This document shows positions 52,123 through 62,836 of a stretch of DNA of 64,000 nucleotides, one piece after another. Both the position numbers and the translations under genes were made by a program. How positions within the stretch are numbered: the stretch's first letter is position 1; every line of letters begins with the position of its first letter. Origin of the DNA: an uncultured Eubacteriales bacterium. Lineage in GTDB: Bacteria > Bacillota > Clostridia > Tissierellales > Peptoniphilaceae. The stretch lies in NCBI GenBank assembly GCA_900539725.1, contig UQDI01000008.1, positions 1 to 64,000 of the forward strand. The letters are read 5' to 3'. A model generated the notes under the pieces. The model ran no database searches and was not told where the DNA came from. It was given only the letters and a program-made list of their open reading frames with translations.

Positions 52123-54498
52123 ATGTTATTACCAATTAGATGGCTAAAAGATTATGTAAATATTGATTGCGACAATAAAAAACTAGCTGAAGACATCACT
52201 TTAACAGGTTCTCATGTAGATGGCATAGTTGACTCATTTAAAAGACTTGAGGGAGTTATCACTGTTAAGATTAAACGTATAGAAAAGCATCCAGATGCTG
52301 ATAGATTAAGAGTATGCTATGTGGACGATGGCAAGAGCGAGATTGTCATAGTTACTGCTGCGCCAAACGTAGAAGAAGGCGACATAGTGCCACTTGCTAC
52401 AGTTGGAGCAATAATTGCTGGCGGAAACAAAATCGAAGAGCATGACTTTAGAGGAGTAGTTTCATATGGTATGTTCTGCTCATTAGCTGAGCTTGGCTAC
52501 GATGCAAACGTAATCAACAAAAAAGTTGCTGAAGGAGTTTTAGTTCTTGACGAAGACACCCCTATAGGCAAAGATATAAGAGAAGTACTAGCTTTAGATG
52601 AAAAAGTTCTTGATATAGAGATTACACCAAACAGACCTGACTGCCTAAGCGTTTTAGGTATGGCAAGGGAAGCAAAGGCAACGTTTGATAAAGAACTAAA
52701 AGAACCTGAGTATAAAGAGGCAAAAGATTCAGATGATATAAAAAATTATATCAAAGACATCTCCATTGAAACAAAGGACTGTTTAAGATATTACGCAAGA
52801 GTCGTAAAAGATGTAAAAGTAGGTCTTTCTCCACTTTGGATGCAACAAAGACTTATGGAGTCAGGCGTTAGACCTATTAACAATATAGTCGACATTACAA
52901 ACTATGTTATGCTCGAACTAGGCGAGCCGCTTCATGCTTTTGACGTAAATACTATTAAGACAAAAGAAATTCATATAAAAAATGCTAAAGAAGAAAAATT
53001 CACTACGCTTGATGAAATTGAAAGAGATTTAAAACCTGAAGACATTGTTATAACAGACGGAAGTGACAATCTTGCTCTAGGCGGCATCATGGGTGGACTT
53101 GACTCATCTATTACAGATAGTACTGAGACTATCATGCTTGAAGGAGCTAGCTTTAACAGATCTCAAATCAGATACACATCGAAGAGACTTGGACTAAGAA
53201 CAGAAGCTTCAAATAGATTTGAAAAAGGCATCTCTCCTTTAATGGCGAAGAAGGCAGTTGATAGAGCAGCTTATCTAATCGAGCTATTAGGCGTAGGTAC
53301 TGTAGTTGATGGTTACTATGACATTGTTAACTACGAAGAAAAGGACGAAGTGATTAAGTCTGATCCAGCTAGAATCAATACTTTACTTGGTAGCGATTTA
53401 AGCGTTGATACAATGCTTGATAATCTATCAAGACTTGGTATAGAAACAAAATATGAAGACGGACTTTTAATTTCTAAGTCACCATATTACAGAACTGATC
53501 TTGCTATAGAAGAAGATATAGCTGAAGAAGTCGGACGTATCTATGGCTTCCACAATATCGAAGCAAAACCTATCAAGTCAGAGACATCAGTTGGTATGCT
53601 TGATTACAAGAGACAAATCGATAAGCACATCAAGACTTTACTCATAGGACAAGGCATGGATGAGATACTAACTTATTCATTTATCAGTCCAAAGAATTAT
53701 GATGCACTAAATTTAAAAGAGGATCATGAGTTTAGAAAATATATCGAATTAATCAATCCACTTGGCGAAGACTTTAGAGCGATGAGAACAACACTTATCG
53801 CAAACATGCTAAAAGTTTTATCGCTAAACATCAATAATATGAACGAAAAAGGCGCTTTCTTTGAATTTGGAAACACATTTGAAAAAGAAGGTAGTAAGTA
53901 TATCGAGAACAAGACTATGTCCGTAGGTTTCTACGGTTATGGTGACTTCTATATGATTAAGGACATCTTAGTTAAAATACTAGAGGGACTTGCTATAGAA
54001 GGATATGAAGTGAAGAGAAGTACTGAGACAAGCATCTTCCACAAGGGTAGAAGCGCTGACTTTTATATCAATGGCGAAAAATTTGCAAGCCTTGGTCAAA
54101 TTGACTACGCTGTTTGCGATAAGTTCTCCATAAAAACAGATGTTTATGTGATGGAGCTTGACTTAGAAAAGATATATCCACTAGTTAATCTAGAGAGAAA
54201 ATATGTAAAGATAAACAAATTCCCAGCTATTAAGAGGGACTACGCCATAGTTTTAGATGACGCTGTTCCATTTGGTGACGTTAAGAATGAAATTTTATCA
54301 CATGGCTTTGACATCGTTAAGGACGTACAAATCTTTGACGTATATAAGTCAGATAAGCTTGGTTCTGATAAGAAGTCACTAGCCTTCAAGATTAAGTATC
54401 AAGGCGAAAAGACTCTTAAAGATAAAGATATACAAAAAGTTGAGAGCGAAATTTTAGCTTCACTTGAAGAAAAATTCGCTGCCATCTTAAGGAAGTAA
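52123..54498 (+). CDS. pheT: Phenylalanyl-tRNA synthetase beta subunit
   Basis: A 791-residue structural and editing subunit. Domains in order: tRNA-binding OB fold (about 40-150, VIVTAAPNVEEGD), B5 and B3/4 editing region (ITPNRPDCLSVLGMARE), catalytic-like core (TYSFISPKNYD) and C-terminal ferredoxin-fold anticodon-binding domain (KFPAIKRDYAIVLDDAVPFGDV). Full length. AGGAGG precedes the ATG. Confidence 0.97.
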   Translation: MLLPIRWLKDYVNIDCDNKKLAEDITLTGSHVDGIVDSFKRLEGVITVKIKRIEKHPDADRLRVCYVDDGKSEIVIVTAAPNVEEGDIVPLATVGAIIAGGNKIEEHDFRGVVSYGMFCSLAELGYDANVINKKVAEGVLVLDEDTPIGKDIREVLALDEKVLDIEITPNRPDCLSVLGMAREAKATFDKELKEPEYKEAKDSDDIKNYIKDISIETKDCLRYYARVVKDVKVGLSPLWMQQRLMESGVRPINNIVDITNYVMLELGEPLHAFDVNTIKTKEIHIKNAKEEKFTTLDEIERDLKPEDIVITDGSDNLALGGIMGGLDSSITDSTETIMLEGASFNRSQIRYTSKRLGLRTEASNRFEKGISPLMAKKAVDRAAYLIELLGVGTVVDGYYDIVNYEEKDEVIKSDPARINTLLGSDLSVDTMLDNLSRLGIETKYEDGLLISKSPYYRTDLAIEEDIAEEVGRIYGFHNIEAKPIKSETSVGMLDYKRQIDKHIKTLLIGQGMDEILTYSFISPKNYDALNLKEDHEFRKYIELINPLGEDFRAMRTTLIANMLKVLSLNINNMNEKGAFFEFGNTFEKEGSKYIENKTMSVGFYGYGDFYMIKDILVKILEGLAIEGYEVKRSTETSIFHKGRSADFYINGEKFASLGQIDYAVCDKFSIKTDVYVMELDLEKIYPLVNLERKYVKINKFPAIKRDYAIVLDDAVPFGDVKNEILSHGFDIVKDVQIFDVYKSDKLGSDKKSLAFKIKYQGEKTLKDKDIQKVESEILASLEEKFAAILRK

Positions 54499-54509
54499 GG
54501 AGGTAGGAA

Positions 54510-54992
54510 ATGCCAGAGAGAGTAACCGTTCATATCAACGGCAGAGATTTCAATATTCGTTCGGAGTATGATGAAAAGTATGTTTCAGATATTGCATACT
54601 ATGTTAATAAGTTAATAAAGGATCTTTTAGCTAATAATCCAAGACTTGACTCGCTTATGGCAACAACCCTTGCGACTGTCAACGTTACCGATGAATTATT
54701 TAAGGCGCAAAAGAAACTTAGTGAGTATGAGAACACTCCTATAAACAAGTCAGCGGAGTACATGGACCTCAATGAAGCTTATCAAGAAGCTCTTAAAAAA
54801 ATTGAGAAGCTTCAAGAAGAGCTTAATAACAAGGCGGACGAACTTGTTAAGACTAAGCTAAACACAGAGGACCTTTATCAACAGCTTAGCCGCATCAAAG
54901 AAGGAACAAGTCAAGACGTTGGAGCAAAAACTACAAATAAGAGCAATATTAAAAACAATCACAATAACAATCAAAACAATAATGTTAAATAA
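54510..54992 (+). CDS. zapA: Cell division protein ZapA
   Basis: A 160-residue ZapA homologue that bundles FtsZ. N-terminus: VTVHINGRDFNIRSEYDEKYVSDIAYYVNKLI, the ZapA fold; the C-terminal half is a long coiled coil (about 75-135). The last 20 residues are almost all N, K and H and come from an AAC-rich DNA stretch. The gene lies directly after pheT, as in Bacillus, and overlaps the U32 gene by 11 nt. Confidence 0.9.
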   Translation: MPERVTVHINGRDFNIRSEYDEKYVSDIAYYVNKLIKDLLANNPRLDSLMATTLATVNVTDELFKAQKKLSEYENTPINKSAEYMDLNEAYQEALKKIEKLQEELNNKADELVKTKLNTEDLYQQLSRIKEGTSQDVGAKTTNKSNIKNNHNNNQNNNVK

Positions 54993-57057
54993 AAAGACAA
55001 AAGTACTAAGCCCTGTCGGCACCTACGAAGCGTTCATTGCAGCGCTTAAAGCAGGTGCTGACGAGGTTTATTTTGGCAGTGAAAAATTCAACGCAAGGCG
55101 CTTTGCAAAGGGCATTACAGATGATGAGATAAAATCGATGATAGAGTTAGCAAAGCTATATGGTATCAAACTTTGTATGACTGTAAATATCATCTTGGAT
55201 GATAAAGAAGTAGTCGACGCATTATTTTTGATAGAGCAGTATAGAAATATGGGTGTCGACGCCTTCATAATTACTGATTTGGGTTTAATATCGCTTGTAA
55301 AAAAATATTTGCCAGGCGTTGAGGTACATGCGTCAACACAGTTAAACATCGCGAATCTATCTAGCATTGACTGGGCTATAGAAAATGGTTTTCAAAGAGC
55401 GGTAATAGCGCGCGAAAAGGACTACAGATTTTTAGAAAAGGCGGCAGTAAAGGATATAGAGCTCGAAGCCTTTGTTCATGGTGCGCTTTGTTATGCAGTT
55501 TCAGGTCAATGCCTAATGAGCTCACTTATAGGTGAAAGGTCTGGTAACCGCGGGACATGCGCACAGCCATGCCGTAAGATGTATGATGTTTACAGCGAAG
55601 GAAAATTATTAAGCGAAAAAATTTATGCTATATCTGAGTACGATTTAAACACTTTGGACTCAATTGATAAACTTGTGGGATCTGTTGATAGCTTAAAGAT
55701 AGAGGGCCGCATGAAAAATCCTTCTTATGTATACTTAATAACTAAGCTATATAAGGATAAAATTTTAGGCGTAGAGAATACTCATAGACCTGATGAAGTC
55801 TTTAATAGAGGCTTTACTAAGGGACATATCTTAAAAGACGGCATGGACAAGATGCTAGTCAAAGAGAAAAAACATTTTGAAGGCGGTTTTGAGCTAGAAG
55901 ATTTTTCATTTGCAAAAAAAGATATAAGTTTTGATTTAAAAGCAAAAATTGGCGAAAAAATAATTTTAACGCTTCATTATATGGAAAAAGAATACACTAA
56001 AGAGTCTGAATACATAGTGCAAAAAGCAAAGACAGCTTCACTTGATAAAGAAAAAATTATTGACCCTATTATGAAGACTGGAAAAGACTTTTTAAATGTT
56101 AAAGAAGTAGGGCTCGATGTGGACAAAGAGGCCTTTATACCAGTTAAGGAGCTTAAGTCCTTAAGAAGAGAGCTTATAGATGAGCTTCTTAAAAAAGATT
56201 TTAAGGGCGTTAACATCGATAAAAAGAAAAAAGATATCTTGACTCCTTATGAAAATAAAAAAGCTTTACAGCCAAAAATCATTCTTAGAGCCTCATCATA
56301 TAAAGACCTTGAAGGTATTGACATAGACAAGGCTGACACACTTAGCCTATATCTAAACAAAGACAATCTTACTTACTTAAGTAAAATTAATATAAATAAA
56401 GAAGTATATACATCAAACGCGGCGACTGACGAAGACCTGGATGAGTACTATGACTTACTTAATGAATATGGTGAAGCTATCGACTCAATTGAAATAAGTG
56501 AGCTAGGCGCTTATCAAAAGCTAAAGAGCTTTGATAAAAAGATTTATGCTTCATACATGATGAACGTCTTTAACTCAGAAGCTGCTAAATACATGAGCGA
56601 AAGCCATTTTTCAGGCTTTACGTACTCACTTGAGATGACTTTAGCACAGATGGAAAAAATCATGAACTACGGTCTCGAAACAAGGCTATGGGCCTATGGC
56701 TACCCAGTCGTCATGATGAGCAAGGCATGCCCATTAGCAAATATTAGAGATGACTGTGACCAACGATGCGAGGTCTGCCCTATAAACAAGGCAAATGAGC
56801 TTGTTTATGAGGATAAGGAGCATTTTATCTTCGCTCGTGAAAATAATTATACGAAGATTTATAACTCGCAAAAGATTTTTATGCTTGACAAGATGGACGA
56901 CATCAAAAAATTAGGAGCTACAAGCATTATCATTGACCTTGATAATGAAAGCGATAAGAAAAAAATTAATGAATATATTGAAAAGATTAATAATGGAGAT
57001 GGAATAGACGCGATAGAAAGTTTTACTAGAGCGCATTACTACAAAAAAGTTTTATAG
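54982..57057 (+). CDS. U32-family peptidase/RlhA-like protein
   Basis: A 691-residue protein of the U32 'collagenase-like' family. N-terminal TIM-barrel-like domain: LSPVGTYEAFIAALKAGADEVYFGSEKFNAR, then HASTQLNIANLSSIDWA and four conserved cysteines (CYAVSGQCLMSS, GTCAQPC). A second U32-like half ends with CPLANIRDDCDQRCEVCPINK, also cysteine-rich. Relatives include RlhA (23S rRNA cytidine hydroxylation) and prephenate-dependent modifying enzymes, so peptidase activity is not certain. ATG 54982 is the likely start but has no visible Shine-Dalgarno sequence; it overlaps zapA. Confidence 0.88.
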   Translation: MLNKKTKVLSPVGTYEAFIAALKAGADEVYFGSEKFNARRFAKGITDDEIKSMIELAKLYGIKLCMTVNIILDDKEVVDALFLIEQYRNMGVDAFIITDLGLISLVKKYLPGVEVHASTQLNIANLSSIDWAIENGFQRAVIAREKDYRFLEKAAVKDIELEAFVHGALCYAVSGQCLMSSLIGERSGNRGTCAQPCRKMYDVYSEGKLLSEKIYAISEYDLNTLDSIDKLVGSVDSLKIEGRMKNPSYVYLITKLYKDKILGVENTHRPDEVFNRGFTKGHILKDGMDKMLVKEKKHFEGGFELEDFSFAKKDISFDLKAKIGEKIILTLHYMEKEYTKESEYIVQKAKTASLDKEKIIDPIMKTGKDFLNVKEVGLDVDKEAFIPVKELKSLRRELIDELLKKDFKGVNIDKKKKDILTPYENKKALQPKIILRASSYKDLEGIDIDKADTLSLYLNKDNLTYLSKININKEVYTSNAATDEDLDEYYDLLNEYGEAIDSIEISELGAYQKLKSFDKKIYASYMMNVFNSEAAKYMSESHFSGFTYSLEMTLAQMEKIMNYGLETRLWAYGYPVVMMSKACPLANIRDDCDQRCEVCPINKANELVYEDKEHFIFARENNYTKIYNSQKIFMLDKMDDIKKLGATSIIIDLDNESDKKKINEYIEKINNGDGIDAIESFTRAHYYKKVL

Positions 57058-57065
57058 GTGAATAA

Positions 57066-59435
57066 ATGGACAAAGCACTCAAAGTTTTAGAATATGACAA
57101 AATAATAGATATGCTACTAGACTTGACTCAAGGCGAGCTTGCAAGAGACTTGGTAGAAAAGCTTGAGCCGTCAAATGACATAGATGAGATAAGGCGCATG
57201 CAAGAGGAAACCTCTGAAGCCTACAGGGTTTTGGTGAGGTACGGAGACATTGATTACACAGCTGCAACGCATATAAAGCATCTTGTGTCAAAGGCGAGTC
57301 TTGGGTCCATGCTCTTTATAGAAGATTTATACGATATAATGCAAAACATCTTTTTAGTGAGCTCAATTAAGAGATATTTAAAGACTGGTATAGACGATGA
57401 AAACTTAAGGCTAAAACACTTAAGAAGGCTAAACGACAGCTTAGCCTCACTTGATGATCTCAAGAAAAAGCTTAGCACGACTATAGTATCGAGAGACGAG
57501 ATAGCGGACAATGCCTCAAGCACTTTAAGAAGCATAAGGCGAAGCAAAAAGCTTAAGAATCAAGCAATAGAAGATAAATTAAATTCATATATAACTAGCG
57601 AAAAAACTAAAAAATATTTACAAGATGCTATAGTTACTATGCGTGAAGGAAGGTATGTAATACCCGTTAAAAACGAGTACCGATCAAGTGTTGAGGGCAT
57701 GATACACGATATATCTCAAAAGGGTTCAACAGTTTTTATCGAGCCAATGGCAGTCGTTAAACTAAATAACGAGCTAAGGGAGCTTGAAAACGAAGAGAAA
57801 AAAGAGATAGAAAGGATACTTTATGAGCTATCAAGCGAAGTATCTGAGTACAAGGCCTATCTTGAAACGAATGAAGAAGCTTTAAAAAGCATCTCATTTA
57901 TATTTGCAAGAGCAAGACTCGCTAGAGAGATGAGGGCGACAGAGCCAGTTTTAAACGATAAAGGCTATGTCAATCTAAAAAACGCAAGGCACCCATTAAT
58001 ACCAAAAGATAAGGTAGTGCCAACAACAGTTGAGCTCGGAGATGAGTACACATCGCTTATAATCACGGGGCCAAATACCGGAGGTAAGACAGTTAGTTTA
58101 AAGACAGTTGGACTTATTACGCTGATGGCAAAGTCTGGTTTAAATATACCATGCGATAACAATTCATCAGTGGCTGTCTTTGATAAAGTCTACGCCGATA
58201 TAGGTGATGAACAATCGATAGAGCAATCGCTATCAACATTTTCTTCGCACATGAAAAACATTGTTCATATAGTTGAAAATGCTGAGTATAACGACTTAGT
58301 TTTATTCGACGAACTAGGTGCAGGTACTGACCCAACTGAGGGTGCGGCTCTTGCCATATCCATATTAAAGCTCTTTAGAGAGAGAAGAATTAGGACCATG
58401 GCGACGACACATTACTCACAAATCAAGTTTTATGCGCTTACGAGTGAGGGCGTGAAGAATGCATCGATGGAGTTTAACGTCGATACACTGTCACCAACAT
58501 ACAGGCTAATCATAGGCATACCTGGTAAGTCAAATGCTTTTGAAATATCGAAGCGGCTTGGACTTGATCAAAAGATTATTGATAGCGCAAAAGAACTTTT
58601 AAATGAGAATGATACTCGCTTTGAAGATGTTCTTAAGGCCATAGAAGAAGATAGAACTGAGATTGAAAACAAAAGAATTAAGATAAACGAAGAGAATGAA
58701 GAGATAGAAAGGCTTAGAGAAAAGCTTGAGAATAAAAATAAAAAGCTTGAAGAAAAGCAAGAAGCCATCATTAACAAGGCAAAAGAAGAAGCAAGAGAGA
58801 TAGTTAAGAAGGCAAAGAGCGAGAGCGCATTTATCATCGATGAACTAAAAGACATCTCATCTTTATCTAAAAAAGAGGATAGACGAAGGCTTCAAGAGGC
58901 AAAGGACTACCTAAGGGAGCTTGAAGATGAAAACAGATTAAAGATCAAAGACAATAAGAAGCGAACAAAAGAAATTCCTAAGGACATCAAGCTTGGTGAA
59001 AGCGTTAGAATCATTAGCATAGACAAGTTTGGTGAAGTAGAGACGCTTCCTGATGATAAGGGAGACTTAAATATTCAAGTTGGCATCATGAGTGTTAGAA
59101 GCAATATTAATGATATAGAGCGAAGTGAATCAAAAGAGGAAGTAAAGGTTGAGAAGAAGACTAAATCCATTAACAAGGCTAAGTCAAAAAATATAAGTTC
59201 AGAAATTAATTTAATCGGAAGAACGGTTGATGAAGCGATACTTTTACTCGACAAATACCTTGATGATGCCTACCTTGCAAGGCTCAAAGAGGTCAGGATA
59301 ATTCACGGTAAAGGCACGGGCACACTTAGGGATGCAGTAAGAAAGTATTTACAAAATAGCAAACATGTTATAGAATATAGAGAGGCAGACTATACGGAGG
59401 GCGGTTCAGGAGCTACCGTAGCTGTTATTAAGTAG
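57066..59435 (+). CDS. mutS2: Endonuclease MutS2
   Basis: A 789-residue MutS2 protein. A helical lever region (1-290) precedes the ATPase with Walker A GPNTGGKTVSLKT and Walker B LVLFDELGAGTDPTEGAALA. A long coiled coil (about 510-620) and a C-terminal Smr nuclease domain (IHGKGTGTLRDAVRKYL) follow. It acts in recombination suppression or, in Bacillus, in rescue of collided ribosomes. Gene order zapA-U32-mutS2 is common in Firmicutes. Confidence 0.96.
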   Translation: MDKALKVLEYDKIIDMLLDLTQGELARDLVEKLEPSNDIDEIRRMQEETSEAYRVLVRYGDIDYTAATHIKHLVSKASLGSMLFIEDLYDIMQNIFLVSSIKRYLKTGIDDENLRLKHLRRLNDSLASLDDLKKKLSTTIVSRDEIADNASSTLRSIRRSKKLKNQAIEDKLNSYITSEKTKKYLQDAIVTMREGRYVIPVKNEYRSSVEGMIHDISQKGSTVFIEPMAVVKLNNELRELENEEKKEIERILYELSSEVSEYKAYLETNEEALKSISFIFARARLAREMRATEPVLNDKGYVNLKNARHPLIPKDKVVPTTVELGDEYTSLIITGPNTGGKTVSLKTVGLITLMAKSGLNIPCDNNSSVAVFDKVYADIGDEQSIEQSLSTFSSHMKNIVHIVENAEYNDLVLFDELGAGTDPTEGAALAISILKLFRERRIRTMATTHYSQIKFYALTSEGVKNASMEFNVDTLSPTYRLIIGIPGKSNAFEISKRLGLDQKIIDSAKELLNENDTRFEDVLKAIEEDRTEIENKRIKINEENEEIERLREKLENKNKKLEEKQEAIINKAKEEAREIVKKAKSESAFIIDELKDISSLSKKEDRRRLQEAKDYLRELEDENRLKIKDNKKRTKEIPKDIKLGESVRIISIDKFGEVETLPDDKGDLNIQVGIMSVRSNINDIERSESKEEVKVEKKTKSINKAKSKNISSEINLIGRTVDEAILLLDKYLDDAYLARLKEVRIIHGKGTGTLRDAVRKYLQNSKHVIEYREADYTEGGSGATVAVIK

Positions 59436-59444
59436 GAGGTAATT

Positions 59445-61142
59445 ATGATAAATTTTAAGGAAAAAGTAAGCGACGCTTTAAGCGCAGTTATTGAAGAACT
59501 ATCTAAAGAAGAGATAGATAATTTAGTAGAAACACCGCCATCGTTTGATATGGGCGACTACGCGTTCCCAGTATTTAGACTTGCAAAGACATACAAGAAA
59601 GCACCTAATCTCATAGCTGAAGACATAAAAGAAAAACTAGGTGATAACGAATATTTTGAAAAGATAGAAAATGCAGGACCATATGTAAACTTCTTTGTTA
59701 ACAAAGAAAAACTTCTTGAAACAGTTTATAAAGATATAGAAGATAAAGGTGAAATGTATGGTTCATCAGATATGGGTAAGGGCAAAAACGTTATCGTTGA
59801 GTTCTCATCTCCTAACATTGCAAAACCAATGCACATAGGTCATATAAGATCAACAGTTATTGGTAACGCTCTTTATCATATATTTAAGCATCTTGGTTAC
59901 AATACCATCGCCATCAATCACTTAGGTGACTATGGTACTCAATTTGGTATGCTTATAGCTGCTTACAAGCTTTGGGGCGACAGAGAAGCTATCGAAAAGA
60001 ACCCTATAGATGAGCTTCTTGATTTATATGTAAGATATAACAAACTTCAAGAGCTAGACCCAGCTGCAAGAGACACTGCTAGAGACTGGTTTAAAAAGCT
60101 TGAACAAGGCGATGAAGAAGCAACTGAAATTTGGACTTGGATGAAACAATTGTCAATAGTTGAGTTTGAAAAAGTATATGATATGCTTGGAATTAAATAT
60201 GACTCATACAAGGGCGAAGCCTTCTACTCAGACAAGATGCCAGCCGTTATTGAAGAGATAAAAGAAAAGAATATCGGTAAGATGGACGACGGCGCATACA
60301 TTGTTGACTTAAAGCCATATAACTTAACACCGCTAATCATAGTTAAGTCCAACGGAACAACAACTTATGCGACTAGAGACATCGCTGCTGCTAGATATAG
60401 AAAGAAAACTTATGACTTCTACAAAAACATCTACGTAGTTGCCAGTGAACAAAATCTTCACTTCCAACAATGGAAGCAAGTTCTTAAGCTAATGGGAGAT
60501 GAGTGGGCAGATGACTGCATCCACGTTAACTTCGGTTTAATCTCACTTAAGGACGGAGCTCTATCAACTAGACAAGGAAGAGTTTTAAAACTTGAAGACG
60601 TTTTAAACAAGGCAATAGAAAAGACTAGAGATATCATTGAAAAGAGAAATCCTAATCTTGAAAATAAAGACGAAGTAGCTAAGATGGTTGGTACTGGGGC
60701 TATAGTTTTCCAAGAGCTATTTAACCAAAGAATCAAAGACTATGTATTTGATTGGGACAAGACACTTTCCTTCGAAGGAGAAACAGGTCCTTACGCTCAA
60801 TACACATACGCTAGATGTAAGTCACTTATCGACAAGAACGGCGGTTTTGATCCAAGCAAAGTTGATTTTGATCTAGTTAAAGACGAAGCATATGAAATAT
60901 TAAAATATGTTTATGACCTACCAAGAACTATAGTTATGGCGATGGAAAAGTACGAAGCCTTCTACATCACAAGAAACATCATAGACATAGCAAAGGCATT
61001 CAACAAGTATTATGCTGCAAATCAAATAATTACAGACGACGAAAAGCTTACAAATTCAAGACTTGCTATAGTTGACATAACTCAAAAAGCAATAAAAGTA
61101 GGCATGAACCTAATAGGAGTACAAACTCCAGATAGAATGTAA
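59445..61142 (+). CDS. argS: Arginyl-tRNA synthetase
   Basis: A 565-residue class I synthetase. N-terminal Add-1 domain, then the HIGH signature as SPNIAKPMHIGHIRSTVIGN (near residue 120), the LISLKDGALSTRQGRVLKLED segment and the DALR anticodon-binding domain at the C-terminus, ending in the invariant LNLIGVQTPDRM-type tail (NLIGVQTPDRM). AGGAGG precedes the ATG. Stop and start overlap by one base with the next gene. Confidence 0.97.
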   Translation: MINFKEKVSDALSAVIEELSKEEIDNLVETPPSFDMGDYAFPVFRLAKTYKKAPNLIAEDIKEKLGDNEYFEKIENAGPYVNFFVNKEKLLETVYKDIEDKGEMYGSSDMGKGKNVIVEFSSPNIAKPMHIGHIRSTVIGNALYHIFKHLGYNTIAINHLGDYGTQFGMLIAAYKLWGDREAIEKNPIDELLDLYVRYNKLQELDPAARDTARDWFKKLEQGDEEATEIWTWMKQLSIVEFEKVYDMLGIKYDSYKGEAFYSDKMPAVIEEIKEKNIGKMDDGAYIVDLKPYNLTPLIIVKSNGTTTYATRDIAAARYRKKTYDFYKNIYVVASEQNLHFQQWKQVLKLMGDEWADDCIHVNFGLISLKDGALSTRQGRVLKLEDVLNKAIEKTRDIIEKRNPNLENKDEVAKMVGTGAIVFQELFNQRIKDYVFDWDKTLSFEGETGPYAQYTYARCKSLIDKNGGFDPSKVDFDLVKDEAYEILKYVYDLPRTIVMAMEKYEAFYITRNIIDIAKAFNKYYAANQIITDDEKLTNSRLAIVDITQKAIKVGMNLIGVQTPDRM

Positions 61143-62836
61143 TGAAAGTCGTATTTGTAGGTATTAACGCAAAGTTTTCACATACAAATATTGCTATAAG
61201 ATATTTAAACAATGAGCTTAAAGATATGGTAGATTCTTCCTTTGAGGAATTTACCATAAACGAGCCTTTGGAGAAGATTGTTTACGAACTTCACAAGAAA
61301 GACGCCGATGTACTTATGTTTTCAACTTATATTTGGAATATCGATTACGTCAGAAAAGTCATTACTTCGCTTAAAAAGATTAAGCCAAGCTATACCATAG
61401 TCTTAGGCGGACCTGAGGTGAGCTTTGAAAAAGAAAGCTTTCTTAGGACTAACCCTGCCTGCGACTACATAATTTATGGCGAGGGCGAGAGGGCCATGAA
61501 GGAATTTATTCTTTACAAGCAAGGCGAGCTAAGTATTGACGAGGTTCACAATCTAGCCTATATTAATGATAATAGATACATTAAAACTGAAGAAGCACCC
61601 CTTATCGACATGAAGGATCTTAGCTTTCCTTATGAAGATGAAGAGGCTTTGGAGCATAGAACACTCTATTATGAAGCACAAAGAGGCTGTCCATATAGGT
61701 GTTCTTTTTGTTTATCTTCAGCAATAAAGGGCCTTAGGTACAAGCCTATTGACTTAGTGAAAAAGGATTTAGATAGGCTTATAGCTATGAAGCCGTCTAT
61801 AGTTAAGTTTATAGACAGAACATTTAACTCAAACGAAGACTTTGCTATTGAAATTATAGAGCACATATTAAAAAATAATAAAACGATTACCAAATTTCAC
61901 TTTGAAATCACTCTTGATAGGATGAGTGACAGATTTTACGAGACTTTGAAGAAACTTCCTAAGGATATGGTGCAGTTTGAGATAGGACTTCAATCAATCA
62001 ACCCGCAAACGCTCAAAGCGATTCAAAGGCACAACGACCTAGAGAGAATCAAAGAGCACTCGCAGATGATTAAGGAGCTGGGGACTATTCATCAGCACAT
62101 AGACCTAATCGCAGGACTTCCTTATGAGGACTTCGAAAGCTTTAAAGAGTCTTTTAACTATCTTTATGCTTTTAAAATAGAAAAAATTCAGCTCGGCTTT
62201 TTGAAAATGCTTAAGGGCTCCTTAGTGCGCTCTCAAGAGGAAACTTTTGGATATAAATACACTGATTATGCGCCTTATGAGGTTTTGAAAAATGAATTCT
62301 TATCAACTGATGAAATTATTGAGCTAAAGAAAATTGATTACGTCGTTGACAAGATTTATAACGAGGGAAGCTTTAAAAGAACACTCGAGATATTTGAAAG
62401 GGTCTACACAAGCCCATTTGCAATGTTTGAAGACCTAGCGAATTTTATCGATGAAAACTTTGGTGTAGATAAGACCATTAAAAAAGAAAATTTATATAGA
62501 CTAGTATATGAATTTATAAAAGCAAAAAATATTCTTTCAGATGAGCTGGTCAAAGCACTTAGTCTTGACTATGCGGTGAACGTCAAATCACAGGCACCGC
62601 TTGACTTTATGCCATTTACAAAGCTTAGGGGTGACAAGCTACACAGCATTTTAAGGGATGAAGAGTTTAGAAAAACTTATTTATGGAAATATATAGAAGA
62701 GAAGAACAAAGACATCGTCAATAAGGTCGCCATCATACTTATGGATGGAGCAGCATATTTGGTTGACGAGGACGTAGAAAGGATTAGTGATGACTATGTT
62801 CAAAGATATAATTTATACAAACACAGAAGCGTTTAA
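61142..62836 (+). CDS. B12-binding-domain radical SAM protein (DUF4080)
   Basis: A 564-residue protein with an N-terminal cobalamin-binding-like domain (FVGINAKFSHTNIAIRYL, MFSTYIWNIDYV, IVLGGPEVSF), a radical SAM core with CPYRCSFC (CxxxCxxC near residue 186), FIDRTFNSNEDFA and FEIGLQSINPQTLKAI, and a C-terminal DUF4080-type helical region. Substrate unknown; many relatives are methyl- or methylthio-transferases. It overlaps argS by one base and the membrane protein gene by 47 nt. Confidence 0.9.
   Translation: MKVVFVGINAKFSHTNIAIRYLNNELKDMVDSSFEEFTINEPLEKIVYELHKKDADVLMFSTYIWNIDYVRKVITSLKKIKPSYTIVLGGPEVSFEKESFLRTNPACDYIIYGEGERAMKEFILYKQGELSIDEVHNLAYINDNRYIKTEEAPLIDMKDLSFPYEDEEALEHRTLYYEAQRGCPYRCSFCLSSAIKGLRYKPIDLVKKDLDRLIAMKPSIVKFIDRTFNSNEDFAIEIIEHILKNNKTITKFHFEITLDRMSDRFYETLKKLPKDMVQFEIGLQSINPQTLKAIQRHNDLERIKEHSQMIKELGTIHQHIDLIAGLPYEDFESFKESFNYLYAFKIEKIQLGFLKMLKGSLVRSQEETFGYKYTDYAPYEVLKNEFLSTDEIIELKKIDYVVDKIYNEGSFKRTLEIFERVYTSPFAMFEDLANFIDENFGVDKTIKKENLYRLVYEFIKAKNILSDELVKALSLDYAVNVKSQAPLDFMPFTKLRGDKLHSILRDEEFRKTYLWKYIEEKNKDIVNKVAIILMDGAAYLVDEDVERISDDYVQRYNLYKHRSV

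Noticed and set aside
54919..54981. Upstream start for the U32 gene inside zapA
   Set aside because: The extra residues come from an AAC-rich stretch read out of frame and do not resemble the family.
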